NCBI GenBank assembly: GCA_044228285.1
Contig: JBGAVD010000001.1
Location: 496,001-560,000 of the forward strand
DNA length: 64,000 bases
Source: JBBATK01 sp044228285
Lineage (GTDB): Bacteria; Bacteroidota; Ignavibacteria; Kapaibacteriales; NICIL-2
Reading direction: 5' to 3'
The translations under genes were made by a program, and so were the position numbers. How positions within the stretch are numbered: the stretch's first letter is position 1; every line of letters starts with the position of its first letter. The notes under the pieces are model-generated. The model saw only the letters and a list, made by a program, of their open reading frames with translations, was not told where the DNA came from and did not search any database. Positions 27,690-37,251 of this stretch are shown here, in pieces.

Positions 27690-28391
27690 CTAGTGTTCGG
27701 TGTTGCTTTCTGGTTCTGGACTTGTACTAGCCACGGTGTTTTCCTTCGGCGGGGCATCTTCGGACTTCTCCGTCTTCGCACCTGGCTTAGCCGCCGGTAG
27801 AACCTTCTTCAACTTGTCTTTATCAGGAGCTAAAGTCACTGCCATCGTGCGACCTTCAGCTCTCAGTGGCTGATCGACCTTCGACACATCATCCAACTGT
27901 TCGATAAACTTCTTCAACAGGATTTCACCAAACTCCATGTGCTGCATTTCGCGACCGCGAAACATCACCGAAGCTTTGACCTTGTCTCCACGCATGAGGA
28001 AGTCTCTGGCGTGACGGGTCTTGAAATCGAAATCGTGTGTATCTGTCTGCGCCTTGAAGCGAATCTCCTTCAATTGCGCAGTATGCATTTTCTTTTTTTG
28101 CTCCTTGTCACGCTTGTGCTGTTCGTACAAGTGCTTTCCGAAGTCGATGATCTTGCAAACAGGAGGGTTCGCCTGAGGTGCAATCTCCACCAAATCCTTG
28201 TTTTCCTTGGCAGCCATGTCGCGCGCGTCGCGAATACTAAAGACACCAAGCATACCACCTTCGCTATCAACAACGCGTACGGTTTGAGCTTTTATATCTT
28301 CGTTGGTGCGAATGCCGCTTTTACTCTCGCGATCGCGGCTGTCTCGGCGGTTACGGTCGAACGGACTAAAGAAGGGGCTGCTATTCTTCAA
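27690..28391 (-). CDS. infC: Translation initiation factor IF-3 (TTG start)
   Basis: 233 residues (E. coli 180). Both IF3 domains are clear: IRTNEDIKAQTVRVVDSEG and EIAPQANPPVCKIIDFGKH in the N domain, and the KEIRFKAQTDTHDFDFKTRH and GDKVKASVMFRGRE segments in the C domain. About 45 extra Lys/Pro/Glu-rich residues extend the C-terminus. The only usable start is TTG 28391: two in-frame TAG codons lie immediately upstream and there is no ATG before the N domain. IF3 rejects non-AUG starts, so this fits the autoregulation known for the AUU-started infC of E. coli. First gene of infC-rpmI-rplT. Confidence 0.95.
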   Translation of the reverse strand: MKNSSPFFSPFDRNRRDSRDRESKSGIRTNEDIKAQTVRVVDSEGGMLGVFSIRDARDMAAKENKDLVEIAPQANPPVCKIIDFGKHLYEQHKRDKEQKKKMHTAQLKEIRFKAQTDTHDFDFKTRHARDFLMRGDKVKASVMFRGREMQHMEFGEILLKKFIEQLDDVSKVDQPLRAEGRTMAVTLAPDKDKLKKVLPAAKPGAKTEKSEDAPPKENTVASTSPEPESNTEH

Positions 28392-28443
28392 CTACTACCT
28401 GAAAAAACTGAAACAAGAATGATGGTTAACCATGCTATTTGTA

Positions 28444-28476
28444 CCCGCAAGGCTTCTTGCGGATTTGACAAAGATA
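28444..28476 (-). promoter_or_regulatory. Putative infC -7 promoter element and leader hairpin
   Basis: On the minus strand TATCTTTG (28476-28469) matches TAnnTTTG. Directly downstream, in the predicted 5' leader, is a perfect hairpin CCGCAAG-AAGC-CTTGCGG (28463-28446). There is no T run after it. A role in infC regulation is an inference. Confidence 0.4.
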
Positions 28477-28576
28477 GGAAAGAGAGCGCACATAGTGCGC
28501 AATATGTTTTTTTAGTATTGCAGCCTTTTTTTGCTGCTTACGCAGCTCTGTTTCTCTAGCCTCAATTTCGGCCGTT

Positions 28577-31543
28577 TTAGTTGCGCTTCACAAAGACGGG
28601 GTAGAATTCCCGTGAGCCATCTCCATACTCCACAACAACATAGTACATTCCCATCGCCACAATCTTCCCGTCGTCTGTACGGCCATCCCATCGATCACAA
28701 TACACGCGCTCGGCTTTTCGCATCTCAGAATTTGCCAAAACTCGCAGAATGTGCTCGTTTTGGTCAAAAATGCGCACTGTGGCACTAGCCGTTACAGGAG
28801 GGACACTGAAAATTTCGCAGACTTCAACCGTTGGGTCGAAAGGGTTTGGGGCGATTTTACGCACAACTTTGGATCGGACATTCACCAGGGTTGTATCTGT
28901 GCGAAGGCAACTATTTGCGCAACAGATTCGAAGAACGACGGTGTCTGGACTGTACAGATCCGGATGATAGATGAATTCGTTGCTGAGGCGTCCAAAACGC
29001 TCAAGCAGGCGGAAGTTCTTTCCACCATCACTGGATTCGAGAATTGAAACGCTGTCGCAGACGCTTGTATCGGCTGGTACCAACCACAATATGCCGCGCT
29101 CGGTACAGATAATGGAAGGTTCAGGGTAGATACGCGTGATGAGCTCATGAGGTCCAACGCGAACTCGAACGGTATCTGAGTACACGGGCTTGCGTGCAGC
29201 TGACAATCCTTCTGCTCGCAAGAGAATGGTGCTATCTTGGTCTGCTATACAGCCAAAGTAGCCTGGACAGGGGAAAAGGGCGTCAGCAGAAAAGTAGCTG
29301 TCGGTGCTGTTCTTGTATTGTGCTGCCATCAACTGCCAGGTTTTACCTGAATCCACCGAGTTGTATAATTCAATACTATCCAAGCACGAAACATTGGCGC
29401 GTACGCGACCATACTCTAATGCTCGATATCGCGTGGCGACGGTGGTCGAGTCGAATTGTATGAACGCACGTGTGAAACTGACTAGTGCGCTTGAGTCAAT
29501 AATTGCTGAGCGCTTCGTACTCTGAACAATGAAGCGTCCCGTCAAACCTTCAAAACTTGAGTCGGCAATAAAGCTAAAGTTGACGGTATCTGCCAGATTG
29601 ACACGTGCGGAGTCAAGGATGCGAGGACTATTGACAGGAAATCCATTGCGATACTGCTGAAAACTCACACGAACTGCCGGTTGGCCACTAAAGACGTTGT
29701 ACCACTGAAGCTTGACGGTATCACCTTGGCAGTATTCTTGTAATGTCGTGGAGCTGCGTGCTGGATTGAGAATAAATATTGAGTTCTGAGCAGGGAGGCC
29801 GAATAGATAGCACCGAACATTGGTTGTTAGCAATACATCATTGTATCCATCCCCGTCTACATCTGCAACCGCAACATGATTGATATTCTCGTTTGGAAAT
29901 CTGGTATGAAACAAGGTGTCAAACGGCGCATTTCTTGTAAAGCGTGGATCACTGTAGTTGCGCATGTGCAACACATAGAGATCTGAACCATCAGCCATGA
30001 AGATTTCAGATCTGCCGTCACCAGTGTTGTCGATATCGCTGACACACGCAACCCAACCCGTCATTGTGTGCGTGAGCACCGTATCAAAAGGGAACAAGTA
30101 GGCATTACGTGGAGCAGGTTTCTGAATAGGAAGCCCACTGCGATAACGCAAAATCATAAGTCGCGAGGCTGGGTATGCAAACTCATGAGTGCTTTGCGTA
30201 ACAACAATCTCGTTACCAGGATTGTTTGGATAGTAGGGCAACAAAAGATTTGTATCACGGCCGTCAACATCACCAACCGCAACTGCCCAAGAGTGGTTGG
30301 CTTTTCCAGAGAATGAAGGACTAGTAATGTCTGCTGGAATAGTGACAGGATCACCAATTGTTGTATACAGATGTAAACGTGCGGTGCCTATACTTGAGTC
30401 GCGTCCCAAATACTCTTCGGCAACTAAAACATACGGCTGGGCACTCGAACCGCTTCCTGCATCTCGAAGCTCAACGTGGAAGTTTTCTACACGTGGCCTG
30501 GTTGAGCTTTGGCCGATGCGAGTGAGTGGATCTAGATCAACTGGTACGATACCTTCTGACATGCCAGAAGCCGACAGTTGAGTACTCATTAGATATGGAC
30601 GGTTTGCATAGGTGCTTAAACTTGGTCGAAAGGGATCCGCGATGGTCCAGTCCAGTGAGCTGGGATAGCACGACAACAAGCAATCATATGTTGTGGGACC
30701 CAACTTTCGCAGAGAGTTTTGTCCGATGTTGACAACCGGACCAACCGTGAAGCGGGAACTGCTAGTATCACTTACCGTTGGTAAGTTCAGATTGTTAAAG
30801 GTGCCTGAAAGGAACGATGTCATTCCTCGAAAAAAGGGAACCTGTGGCGGAATGCTTGATAGCGTTGGCGCACTCATGTTAACAACAGCATGTACCATAA
30901 TCTGATCAGCACCATACGGCAAAGCGCAAACTGGCTTCACTGAGGCGAAGAGATTTGGTGCAAATGGCCGAACATCAATGGTCAGGTTCTTAAGAATTGC
31001 TATGCTATCAGCTGTTGAATCATATGCTGCGATGTAGCCCAGAGCAAGTGAGTCAGTAGTATCACGCCGTTCAATGGTTTCTAAGCCCAACATTGAAGGA
31101 AAGCGTCGGTAGAGCTCAATCGGCAATGCTGATGAGTCCATGATGACAGAAACGGATCGTACAAATGGAGGCAGACGAGTAAGACCCTTGGTTCTACCGG
31201 TAGCATCAATAGTCACAAGCTGGCCTGCAATGACCGCACAAATCTCAAGAGGTGCAAAGGGATTTGTAGGAACTAATTCAGAGTTATCGATCAGGTTGCC
31301 GATAAGTGGTTGTACGTCGCCAGCAATAGCATTCGTTGACCACTTCAGACTGAAGGAATCGAGGTTCTGGGGCTTGGATGTACTAAATTGGGATTGCGTT
31401 CCTTCACTGTTTCCTCGTGGAAACAGCCAACGCGAAGCGGAAGTTGTCTTTGGCAACTGTGCCAGAGTACTTTCGGTAGCCATGAATTGGCCCAGAAAGA
31501 TGGCAAGTGCAAGAACTACATGTCGTATGCGGGATTTTGTCAT
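28577..31543 (-). CDS. Large secreted protein with FG-GAP-like motifs and T9SS sorting domain
   Basis: 988 residues. Signal peptide about 1-29 (VVLALAIFLGQFMATESTLAQ). The middle has three Ca-binding-like FG-GAP/VCBS motifs (VGDVDGRDTNLLLPY near 425, SDIDNTGDGRSEIFMADG near 500, VADVDGDGYNDVLLTTN near 560), as in integrin-like propellers. Two Ig-like or FN3-like domains follow. The last 95 residues (KIAPNPFDPTVEV, then DGRTDDGKIVAMGMYYVVVEY and a basic end FVKRN) are a FlgD-like T9SS sorting domain. Likely exported to the cell surface or medium; the ligand is unknown. Start ATG 31543. It lies upstream of infC but each has its own -7 motif. Confidence 0.85.
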   Translation of the reverse strand: MTKSRIRHVVLALAIFLGQFMATESTLAQLPKTTSASRWLFPRGNSEGTQSQFSTSKPQNLDSFSLKWSTNAIAGDVQPLIGNLIDNSELVPTNPFAPLEICAVIAGQLVTIDATGRTKGLTRLPPFVRSVSVIMDSSALPIELYRRFPSMLGLETIERRDTTDSLALGYIAAYDSTADSIAILKNLTIDVRPFAPNLFASVKPVCALPYGADQIMVHAVVNMSAPTLSSIPPQVPFFRGMTSFLSGTFNNLNLPTVSDTSSSRFTVGPVVNIGQNSLRKLGPTTYDCLLSCYPSSLDWTIADPFRPSLSTYANRPYLMSTQLSASGMSEGIVPVDLDPLTRIGQSSTRPRVENFHVELRDAGSGSSAQPYVLVAEEYLGRDSSIGTARLHLYTTIGDPVTIPADITSPSFSGKANHSWAVAVGDVDGRDTNLLLPYYPNNPGNEIVVTQSTHEFAYPASRLMILRYRSGLPIQKPAPRNAYLFPFDTVLTHTMTGWVACVSDIDNTGDGRSEIFMADGSDLYVLHMRNYSDPRFTRNAPFDTLFHTRFPNENINHVAVADVDGDGYNDVLLTTNVRCYLFGLPAQNSIFILNPARSSTTLQEYCQGDTVKLQWYNVFSGQPAVRVSFQQYRNGFPVNSPRILDSARVNLADTVNFSFIADSSFEGLTGRFIVQSTKRSAIIDSSALVSFTRAFIQFDSTTVATRYRALEYGRVRANVSCLDSIELYNSVDSGKTWQLMAAQYKNSTDSYFSADALFPCPGYFGCIADQDSTILLRAEGLSAARKPVYSDTVRVRVGPHELITRIYPEPSIICTERGILWLVPADTSVCDSVSILESSDGGKNFRLLERFGRLSNEFIYHPDLYSPDTVVLRICCANSCLRTDTTLVNVRSKVVRKIAPNPFDPTVEVCEIFSVPPVTASATVRIFDQNEHILRVLANSEMRKAERVYCDRWDGRTDDGKIVAMGMYYVVVEYGDGSREFYPVFVKRN

Positions 31544-31588
31544 CCGTGACCCTGTTCGCCGTAGCGATTCGTGAATTCCCTAATAGTG

Positions 31589-31596
31589 CAAATATA
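31589..31596 (-). promoter_or_regulatory. Putative -7 element of the FG-GAP/T9SS gene
   Basis: TATATTTG on the minus strand, an exact TAnnTTTG match, 46 bases before ATG 31543. No TTG at the -33 spacing. Confidence 0.45.
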
Positions 31597-31701
31597 CCAA
31601 AGTCATGCACCGGACTCTATCTAATTCATTGTCAGTAGACATGTATGAAGATCTCAACGAAGATTACTAGTATTCATGTGCTTGTCGGTACGCAAACTCA
31701 T

Positions 31702-33444
31702 ATGATTTCAAAGACTCTCTTGGTACGATTCTTTTTTCTGCTGCTCCTGTTCATGGCTTCTTCACCGGTTTTTGCTTGGACCGTTGACTCACTGCGCAAA
31801 GCCGCAGAGGGTGGAAGTATGGAAGCCTCCGCTCAACTATCAACAGCGTATCGCTTGGGTGTGGGCACTGCGCGCGATCCTCAGTCTGCCTATGTGTGGG
31901 CGCAGAAAGCTGCCGTCTCAGGACTGGGCTATGCCCTCTATTGTCAAGCCGAGTGTTTACGCGAAGGATTGGGCACTCCGCCCTCGCCAGCCGCGGCAAA
32001 CGAGCTCTATAAAAAAGCGGTCCCTCTGATGCGTGCCGAGCTCCCAACACAGAATGCCGAGCACTCCTATGCATTGTCTATGTGTTTCGCCAATGGTTTG
32101 GCGCTTCCCATTCGCGAAGACTCGGCAGCATGGTACTTACGAAAGGCTGCAGAATCGCACTTTGCTCCCGCTGAACACCTGTACTATCGAATTCCATTAT
32201 ACCAGGCACAAAACGAGCGCGATACACTGGAAGCGTTGTCTTTCCTGCGCTCAGCTGCCGACCAGTTGTATGAGCCAGCAATGACGGAGCTTGCCGCGCA
32301 ACTGGCACAACGACCAAGTACGGAGGATTTGGCGTATCTCTATGCCCGACGTGCCGCTGCCATGGGTTCAGCAACAGGTGCCTACCAGTGTGGGGCCTTT
32401 AGCTACGCAGGCGTGGGCGTGAAGCGCGATACCTTGCAATCCGAGAAGTGGTTCCTTCAAGCTGCAGCGGCTGGATTTCCTAAAGCCCATGCAGAGCTAG
32501 GCTATCGATATGCTCACGCAATTGGTATGAGCCTCGATGCACAGAAAGCACGTCGATTCTATCTTCAAGCACTTGCCCTACAAACAGATGACCGCCCTGG
32601 ATTCAGCAGCTTCATTCATTCACAACTAGATTCACTGCCATGCTCTGAGGCTGAGATGCAACAGAGTTTGCAAGAGCTTGCTTCGTCGATTCGAGAGATT
32701 CTCGGACGAAGCGGGCGCCCGGCAACCTATACTCGAAGCGCACTCTGCTCTCACACTCGTCGGGTGTGGAAGCGTTTGAACGCCTTTGCGCAGGACACTT
32801 CAGCTGAACAAGAATTTCTCGCATGTGCTCGCAACGGTCGAATGAGGCGTGTGCAGATGCTCGGTGACTCGTTGATGAGTAGATATGATGGCACCTGGAG
32901 TTTATCGGACGATACACAACAGCTCGAATTAAACGCCGATTCACTTCGTGTCTTGATGAAGCTGGAAGTGATGTCTCCAGGAATGCTCGTCGTTCGCGAA
33001 GATTCTCGATTGGTCTTGTACGAACGGGTCTCCAATAGTCAACTTCAACGCATTCCCTCATTCAAAGGCACAAACACCTTCGGGGAAATGCAGCTGGTCT
33101 TCCGTAAAGCAGATATCACTGATCAAGGAGCTGTTCGTCTTCGTTTACAAGCACGCAATGTTCCGGCAGATGGTGCCACCTTGAGCATCGATAGTGTTCA
33201 TATTGTTGGTAGCTCCTTTGGACTCAACGATAGAAAGCAGAGTTTCAACTTTAGCGGACCCGATTTTGTGTACGAAGACGGTGAGCTAACACTGGTCTTA
33301 GATCTAAGATCTGAACTGCGATCAACGCTTACCGAGGGTCACTGCCAGCTCGAAGTCTCTGCTGTCTATGCTATCGATGAAGCGCATCGCCAGTTCACCA
33401 TGCGCACCGGAGACATCAACTTACCGCGTCAGATGAAAGAGTAA
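31702..33444 (+). CDS. Secreted Sel1-repeat (TPR-like) protein
   Basis: 580 residues with a clear signal peptide (MISKTLLVRFFFLLLLFMAS, cleavage after SPVFA). ATG 31702 was chosen for this; an in-frame ATG at 31645 would add 19 residues. Residues about 30-290 are Sel1-like repeats (AAEGGSMEASAQLSTAYRLG, AAVSGLGYALYCQAECLREG, RRAAAMGSATGAYQCGAFSY, AAAAGFPKAHAELGYRYAHA). The C-terminal half (about 390-580) is beta-rich and unrecognised. Sel1 proteins scaffold protein complexes, often in envelope stress or signalling. It is divergent from the T9SS gene. Confidence 0.82.
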   Translation: MISKTLLVRFFFLLLLFMASSPVFAWTVDSLRKAAEGGSMEASAQLSTAYRLGVGTARDPQSAYVWAQKAAVSGLGYALYCQAECLREGLGTPPSPAAANELYKKAVPLMRAELPTQNAEHSYALSMCFANGLALPIREDSAAWYLRKAAESHFAPAEHLYYRIPLYQAQNERDTLEALSFLRSAADQLYEPAMTELAAQLAQRPSTEDLAYLYARRAAAMGSATGAYQCGAFSYAGVGVKRDTLQSEKWFLQAAAAGFPKAHAELGYRYAHAIGMSLDAQKARRFYLQALALQTDDRPGFSSFIHSQLDSLPCSEAEMQQSLQELASSIREILGRSGRPATYTRSALCSHTRRVWKRLNAFAQDTSAEQEFLACARNGRMRRVQMLGDSLMSRYDGTWSLSDDTQQLELNADSLRVLMKLEVMSPGMLVVREDSRLVLYERVSNSQLQRIPSFKGTNTFGEMQLVFRKADITDQGAVRLRLQARNVPADGATLSIDSVHIVGSSFGLNDRKQSFNFSGPDFVYEDGELTLVLDLRSELRSTLTEGHCQLEVSAVYAIDEAHRQFTMRTGDINLPRQMKE

Positions 33445-33481
33445 GGATTGATTGTTGTGTCAACAGTTTAAACTCTTTTGC

Positions 33482-33506
33482 ATGCTTGAGCCTGCGGCTC
33501 AAGCAT
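33482..33506. terminator. Perfect hairpin after the Sel1-repeat gene
   Basis: ATGCTTGAGCC-TGC-GGCTCAAGCAT, an 11-bp perfect stem 37 bases after the stop codon. There is no T run, so it is a weak terminator candidate. It also lies downstream of the convergent DUF2007 gene. Confidence 0.45.
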
Positions 33507-33676
33507 ATACTTTGTTAGCTCGGAGGAACAGGCGAGCTGGTCATACGATTAGAGTAAGGGAGGTTGGTGTGACACCTTCCGGTCAGGTCTTAGCGCTCTT
33601 AGTGGTCTGGTAGGCAGTGTACAAAGTGCACAAAAACTACAACCTGATGCCGAGTGGAGATGATATCATGTGCGAG

Positions 33677-33901
33677 TTAATCTCCTTGCTGCTCCATCGC
33701 TTCACGAATCAGCTGTTCTGCTTCAGAGACATAACTCGTGGGGACGAAGACTTTTGCTATGGCAAGAGCGCCAACATCGAAGGCTCGCATAGTGTCGACT
33801 TGCGACAGTACCTGAGCAGGTATATCATTCGCCTGAAGCATGCCTTCAATAAGAAGGGCATCAGTATGAGTATTTGTGGTATATACGAGCGCCCATGCCA
33901 T
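33677..33901 (-). CDS. DUF2007 family small protein
   Basis: 74 residues, MAWALVYTTNTHTDALLIEG..., resembling DUF2007 (putative signal-transducing protein): a VYTTN start, a helix with LLIEGMLQANDIPAQVL, and a C-terminal KVFVPTSYVSEAEQLIREA. The molecular role of the family is not known to me. The ATG at 33901 overlaps the TAA stop of kynU as TAATG, so the two are translationally coupled. A longer frame starting within kynU is less likely. Confidence 0.75.
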   Translation of the reverse strand: MAWALVYTTNTHTDALLIEGMLQANDIPAQVLSQVDTMRAFDVGALAIAKVFVPTSYVSEAEQLIREAMEQQGD

Positions 33902-35181
33902 TAGCGTTGCTCCAAACAATAGTTGCGAATACACTCGTACAAACGATAGATATCACTGAAAGAACAATACAGAGGCGCCGGGGCCATTCGTATAACGTCG
34001 GGATTGCGCCAGTCAGCTATGACGCCATTGGCAGCAAGATAGTCAAAGAGTTGTCGGCCGTTACGCGTAGCAATCGTAGAAACCTGAGCTCCACGTTCTG
34101 CATCATTGCGAGGACTTATGACACGCAAAGCATCAGCAGGGAACTCCTGAGCCAGAGTATCAATTACTCTAATCAAGTACGAAGAGAGAGCTCTGCCTTT
34201 TGCACTTAGCTCTTCCATGTGTATCTGGTCAAACACGTCGAGCGCTGCTCGATGGATAGCCATGGAAAAAACGGGCGCGTTACTCAGTTGCCAACTTTCA
34301 GCACTAGGCACCGGTGAGAACCATTGTGGCATCGTAAATCTAGTGCTTTCATCGTTGCCCCACCATCCGGCCAGGCGCAGACGTGTTGCATCTTCACAAT
34401 GTCTGCTATGAACGAACACGCCTCCAACCCCACCAGGACCAGAGTTGAGATATTTATAGGAGCACCAAGCGGCGTAGTCGACGTTCCATTCGTGGAGTCG
34501 GAGTGGGACATTTCCAATGGCATGAGCCAAATCCCAACCCACAAGCGCTCCAACATCTTGCGCAGCTTTTGTCCATCGCGCCATGTCGAAGAATTGTCCT
34601 GTGTAATAATGAACTGCGCTACAATGCATAAGAGCCAGAGAAGACCCAAGTTCTGCTATAGTTCTGAGTACATCTTCAGTGCGCAACAGGTCTTCACCTT
34701 CTCTGGGCCGCAACTCAACAATATCGACGGCAGGATCGCCATGGTGTAATCGCACCTGACTCTCCACTGCATAGCGATCGGAAGGAAACTCGTTAGCGAG
34801 GATCAGAATACGACGTCGCTCTGCTGTTGGCTGATAAAACGAAGCCAACATCAAGTGAACGTTTACACTTAGAGAGTTCATACAGACAACTTCTTGCTCT
34901 CGCGCTCCGACTAAGCGGGCGAGAGAAGCACGAAACTGATGATGATATCCAAACCACGGTTCCTTGGCGCGGAAATGTCCTTCCACACCATGCTCTGCCC
35001 AGTCTTGAAACTCCTGTTGAACCCTGTTTTGTGCCGCTTTGGGCAACAAACCCAAAGAATTGCCGCATAAGTAGACAGCGCTCTGACCTTTGTGTTGAGG
35101 ACCGGCAAATAGCGATCGAAAAGGCGCAAATGCGTCATTGCGATCAGATTCTTGTGCGAATTCGAATAGAGTACTACTCAT
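33901..35181 (-). CDS. kynU: Kynureninase
   Basis: 426-residue PLP enzyme that cleaves kynurenine to anthranilate and alanine in tryptophan breakdown or quinolinate synthesis. Motifs: YLCGNSLGLLPK, the kynureninase-type CMNSLSVNVHLML, DLAHAIGNVPL and the PLP-lysine region WCSYKYLNSGPGGVGG (Lys243). The ATG at 35181 matches the family; the open frame runs 40 codons further upstream without support. No other kynurenine-pathway gene is nearby. It overlaps the DUF2007 gene by one base of the stop/start. Confidence 0.95.
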   Translation of the reverse strand: MSSTLFEFAQESDRNDAFAPFRSLFAGPQHKGQSAVYLCGNSLGLLPKAAQNRVQQEFQDWAEHGVEGHFRAKEPWFGYHHQFRASLARLVGAREQEVVCMNSLSVNVHLMLASFYQPTAERRRILILANEFPSDRYAVESQVRLHHGDPAVDIVELRPREGEDLLRTEDVLRTIAELGSSLALMHCSAVHYYTGQFFDMARWTKAAQDVGALVGWDLAHAIGNVPLRLHEWNVDYAAWCSYKYLNSGPGGVGGVFVHSRHCEDATRLRLAGWWGNDESTRFTMPQWFSPVPSAESWQLSNAPVFSMAIHRAALDVFDQIHMEELSAKGRALSSYLIRVIDTLAQEFPADALRVISPRNDAERGAQVSTIATRNGRQLFDYLAANGVIADWRNPDVIRMAPAPLYCSFSDIYRLYECIRNYCLEQR

Positions 35182-35249
35182 GCTGAGAGAAAAACGATGA
35201 TGGATACAGAGATTTGCTGATTGGCTTGGATATTGCTCTTCAGTTCCTA

Positions 35250-35257
35250 CAAACTTA
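35250..35257 (-). promoter_or_regulatory. Putative -7 element of kynU-DUF2007
   Basis: TAAGTTTG on the minus strand (TAnnTTTG), about 70 bases before the kynU start. No TTG at the -33 spacing. Confidence 0.4.
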
Positions 35258-35580
35258 CAGCGCATGTTCTGGAAATGCTCTAAAAGCGCAATCAGCCTCA
35301 AAACTCGGTAAATCTTCGCTTTCGGGTTGTGGCGCTAAGTGCTAATTTCCGAGGCCTGAAAAAACCAGATACAATCACGCGAAACTACTGTGAAACCGTA
35401 CATTTTGTGAGGATTGTTGGTTTTGCTTCGTGCGATTGCACTAAGGATTTCAGCCTGTAATGACACACTCTGTTCGTGTGGCACTTTAGTGATTTGCACG
35501 TAGAACTACCTACTTTTTGAGACGATAGAGATATGAAGATGACGACAATGACGATGAGCCTAAGACTTTCGAACATCACA
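35258..35580. other. Divergent intergenic region kynU / TPR lipoprotein
   Basis: Holds the kynU promoter candidate at its edge and presumably that of the lipoprotein gene. No further gene or repeat seen. The last 48 bases may be coding if the lipoprotein starts at ATG 35533. Confidence 0.4.
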
Positions 35581-37071
35581 ATGCGTGTTGCTTTTTCTCT
35601 GGCGCTCCTCCTTCTAGCTTCTTGTGGTGGAATGCGGATGTCGCGCGAGTACATCGCTGCGAAAGATGCCGTTAACCGAGCCGATTGGCCGGTTGCCAAG
35701 GAATTACTCGAGCGCGAAGTTGGACGTAACAAGGGCAACTCAGAGGCTTGGTATATGTTGGGCTGGACGCGTCAACACCTTGGAGACATCAAGGGCATGA
35801 ACGAAGCATACACCATAGCTGAGCGCGGCGCTTCTGACGAGTTCAAAGTAGCCATCTCGCGTGCACGCTTCTCTGCTTGGGCGGAGATGTTTAACACTTC
35901 TGTCGAGATCTATAATCGATATGCGGAGAATGGTGATAGTTCAAAGATTGACAAAGGTATCGAGACCATGAAAATGGCGGTGGATCTCAAGCCAGATTTG
36001 CCAGAAAACTATTCAGTACTTGGCTTATTGTACGACGCAAAACGTGATAGCAGTAACTCTATAGCATCATATGAGAAGTATTCCAGTCTTCAACAAGCAG
36101 CAGTTCAGTTTGCTCGTACGAATGGTATTGCCATTGGTATGACACGGAGTGCAGCTTTAGATAAGGTTGGAAGCGCAGCTATGTCGCAAACCATGCTTAG
36201 CGGCACTGACTCACTTGCCATTGATGTAGTTCGCGCACGTGATACCCTCTATCTCTACTCAATCCAGAAAGATAAAGGAAACTATGTGGTTGAGGGCTGG
36301 CGCGTCAATCCACCTGCAGGCTGGACCGATCTCGAAAAGGAGCGCTATGCGCCATTGAACATACGTCCTTTTGCACAGCTCGGCTCCATCTATTACAATC
36401 GCCGTGATTTCGACAAGGCGCTAACAAACATTGATATCATCTCGGTCCTCAAACCTACCGATGAGCAAACTCAGAATCTCCGAGTACAGATCTATGGCGA
36501 TCAAGGTAAGGCGGATCAAGCTTTAATCAGTTTGAGTGAGCTCGTTCGTCAAGATCCAAAGAACAAATCCTATCTCTGCAACTATGCACTAGCTCTCTTG
36601 AAAATGGAGCGCTATGATGAAGCCGTTAGCAACTATGAGAAAGCACTGGTGCTTGATCCCGACTACGATGTAGCACTTATCAATTGTGCTGCTGCTCTGA
36701 AGAACCGCGCCGCGATGTTTCAGAAAGAGGAACGCGAGCGCAAGGAGAAAGATTCTAAGTACAAAGAGAACGAGCAGCGGTACTTTCCACTGCTAAACAA
36801 GTCGGCAGAGTACTTCGATCGCTACCGTCGTCTCAGCTCACATCGTGATGATATCTCCTGCATGGAGCACTTGGTGAACATCTATGAAACCGTTGGTGAT
36901 AAGCCAAAACTCAAAGTTGTTGTGGCAGAGCTAGAGGGCATGGAGTTCTCAAATGCCAATAATCCTCGCTACTGGGAGATTCTTGGTGGGGTGTATAGTC
37001 GCTCCCGTCAACCAGATCGCGCTGATCGCGCTTTCAAGAAAGCCGACGAAGCCAAAGCACGTTTGAAGTAA
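35581..37071 (+). CDS. TPR-repeat lipoprotein
   Basis: 496-residue outer-membrane or periplasmic lipoprotein. ATG 35581 gives a compact signal peptide MRVAFSLALLLLASC with a LLASC lipobox (Cys15); upstream in-frame ATGs at 35533 and 35554 are alternatives. TPR motifs are scattered through the chain: GNSEAWYMLGWTRQHLGD, RPFAQLGSIYYNRRDFDKAL, KSYLCNYALALLKMERYDEA. A charged helix (about 380-410, QKEERERKEKDSKYKENEQ) breaks the array. Likely a complex-assembly scaffold; no specific partner is evident. Followed by a strong terminator. Confidence 0.82.
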   Translation: MRVAFSLALLLLASCGGMRMSREYIAAKDAVNRADWPVAKELLEREVGRNKGNSEAWYMLGWTRQHLGDIKGMNEAYTIAERGASDEFKVAISRARFSAWAEMFNTSVEIYNRYAENGDSSKIDKGIETMKMAVDLKPDLPENYSVLGLLYDAKRDSSNSIASYEKYSSLQQAAVQFARTNGIAIGMTRSAALDKVGSAAMSQTMLSGTDSLAIDVVRARDTLYLYSIQKDKGNYVVEGWRVNPPAGWTDLEKERYAPLNIRPFAQLGSIYYNRRDFDKALTNIDIISVLKPTDEQTQNLRVQIYGDQGKADQALISLSELVRQDPKNKSYLCNYALALLKMERYDEAVSNYEKALVLDPDYDVALINCAAALKNRAAMFQKEERERKEKDSKYKENEQRYFPLLNKSAEYFDRYRRLSSHRDDISCMEHLVNIYETVGDKPKLKVVVAELEGMEFSNANNPRYWEILGGVYSRSRQPDRADRAFKKADEAKARLK

Positions 37072-37201
37072 TCTTGTCAACCTTCTCTGTCGGTGCTCCT
37101 GAGGCAAAGGGCAAAGAGGTTCTCCACACTCTGTGCTCAACATTTTCTGCGCTCAATAAAAATTGTAATTTGCCGTCACCAGTACTATACTCGGTGCATG
37201 C

Positions 37202-37230
37202 GCCGGGTGTAAGCACCCGGCTTTTTTTTT
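37202..37230 (+). terminator. Terminator of the TPR lipoprotein gene
   Basis: GCCGGGTG-TAAG-CACCCGGC followed by nine T, an excellent intrinsic terminator. Confidence 0.93.
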
Positions 37231-37251
37231 GTGAATCTCAAAGGACATTTC

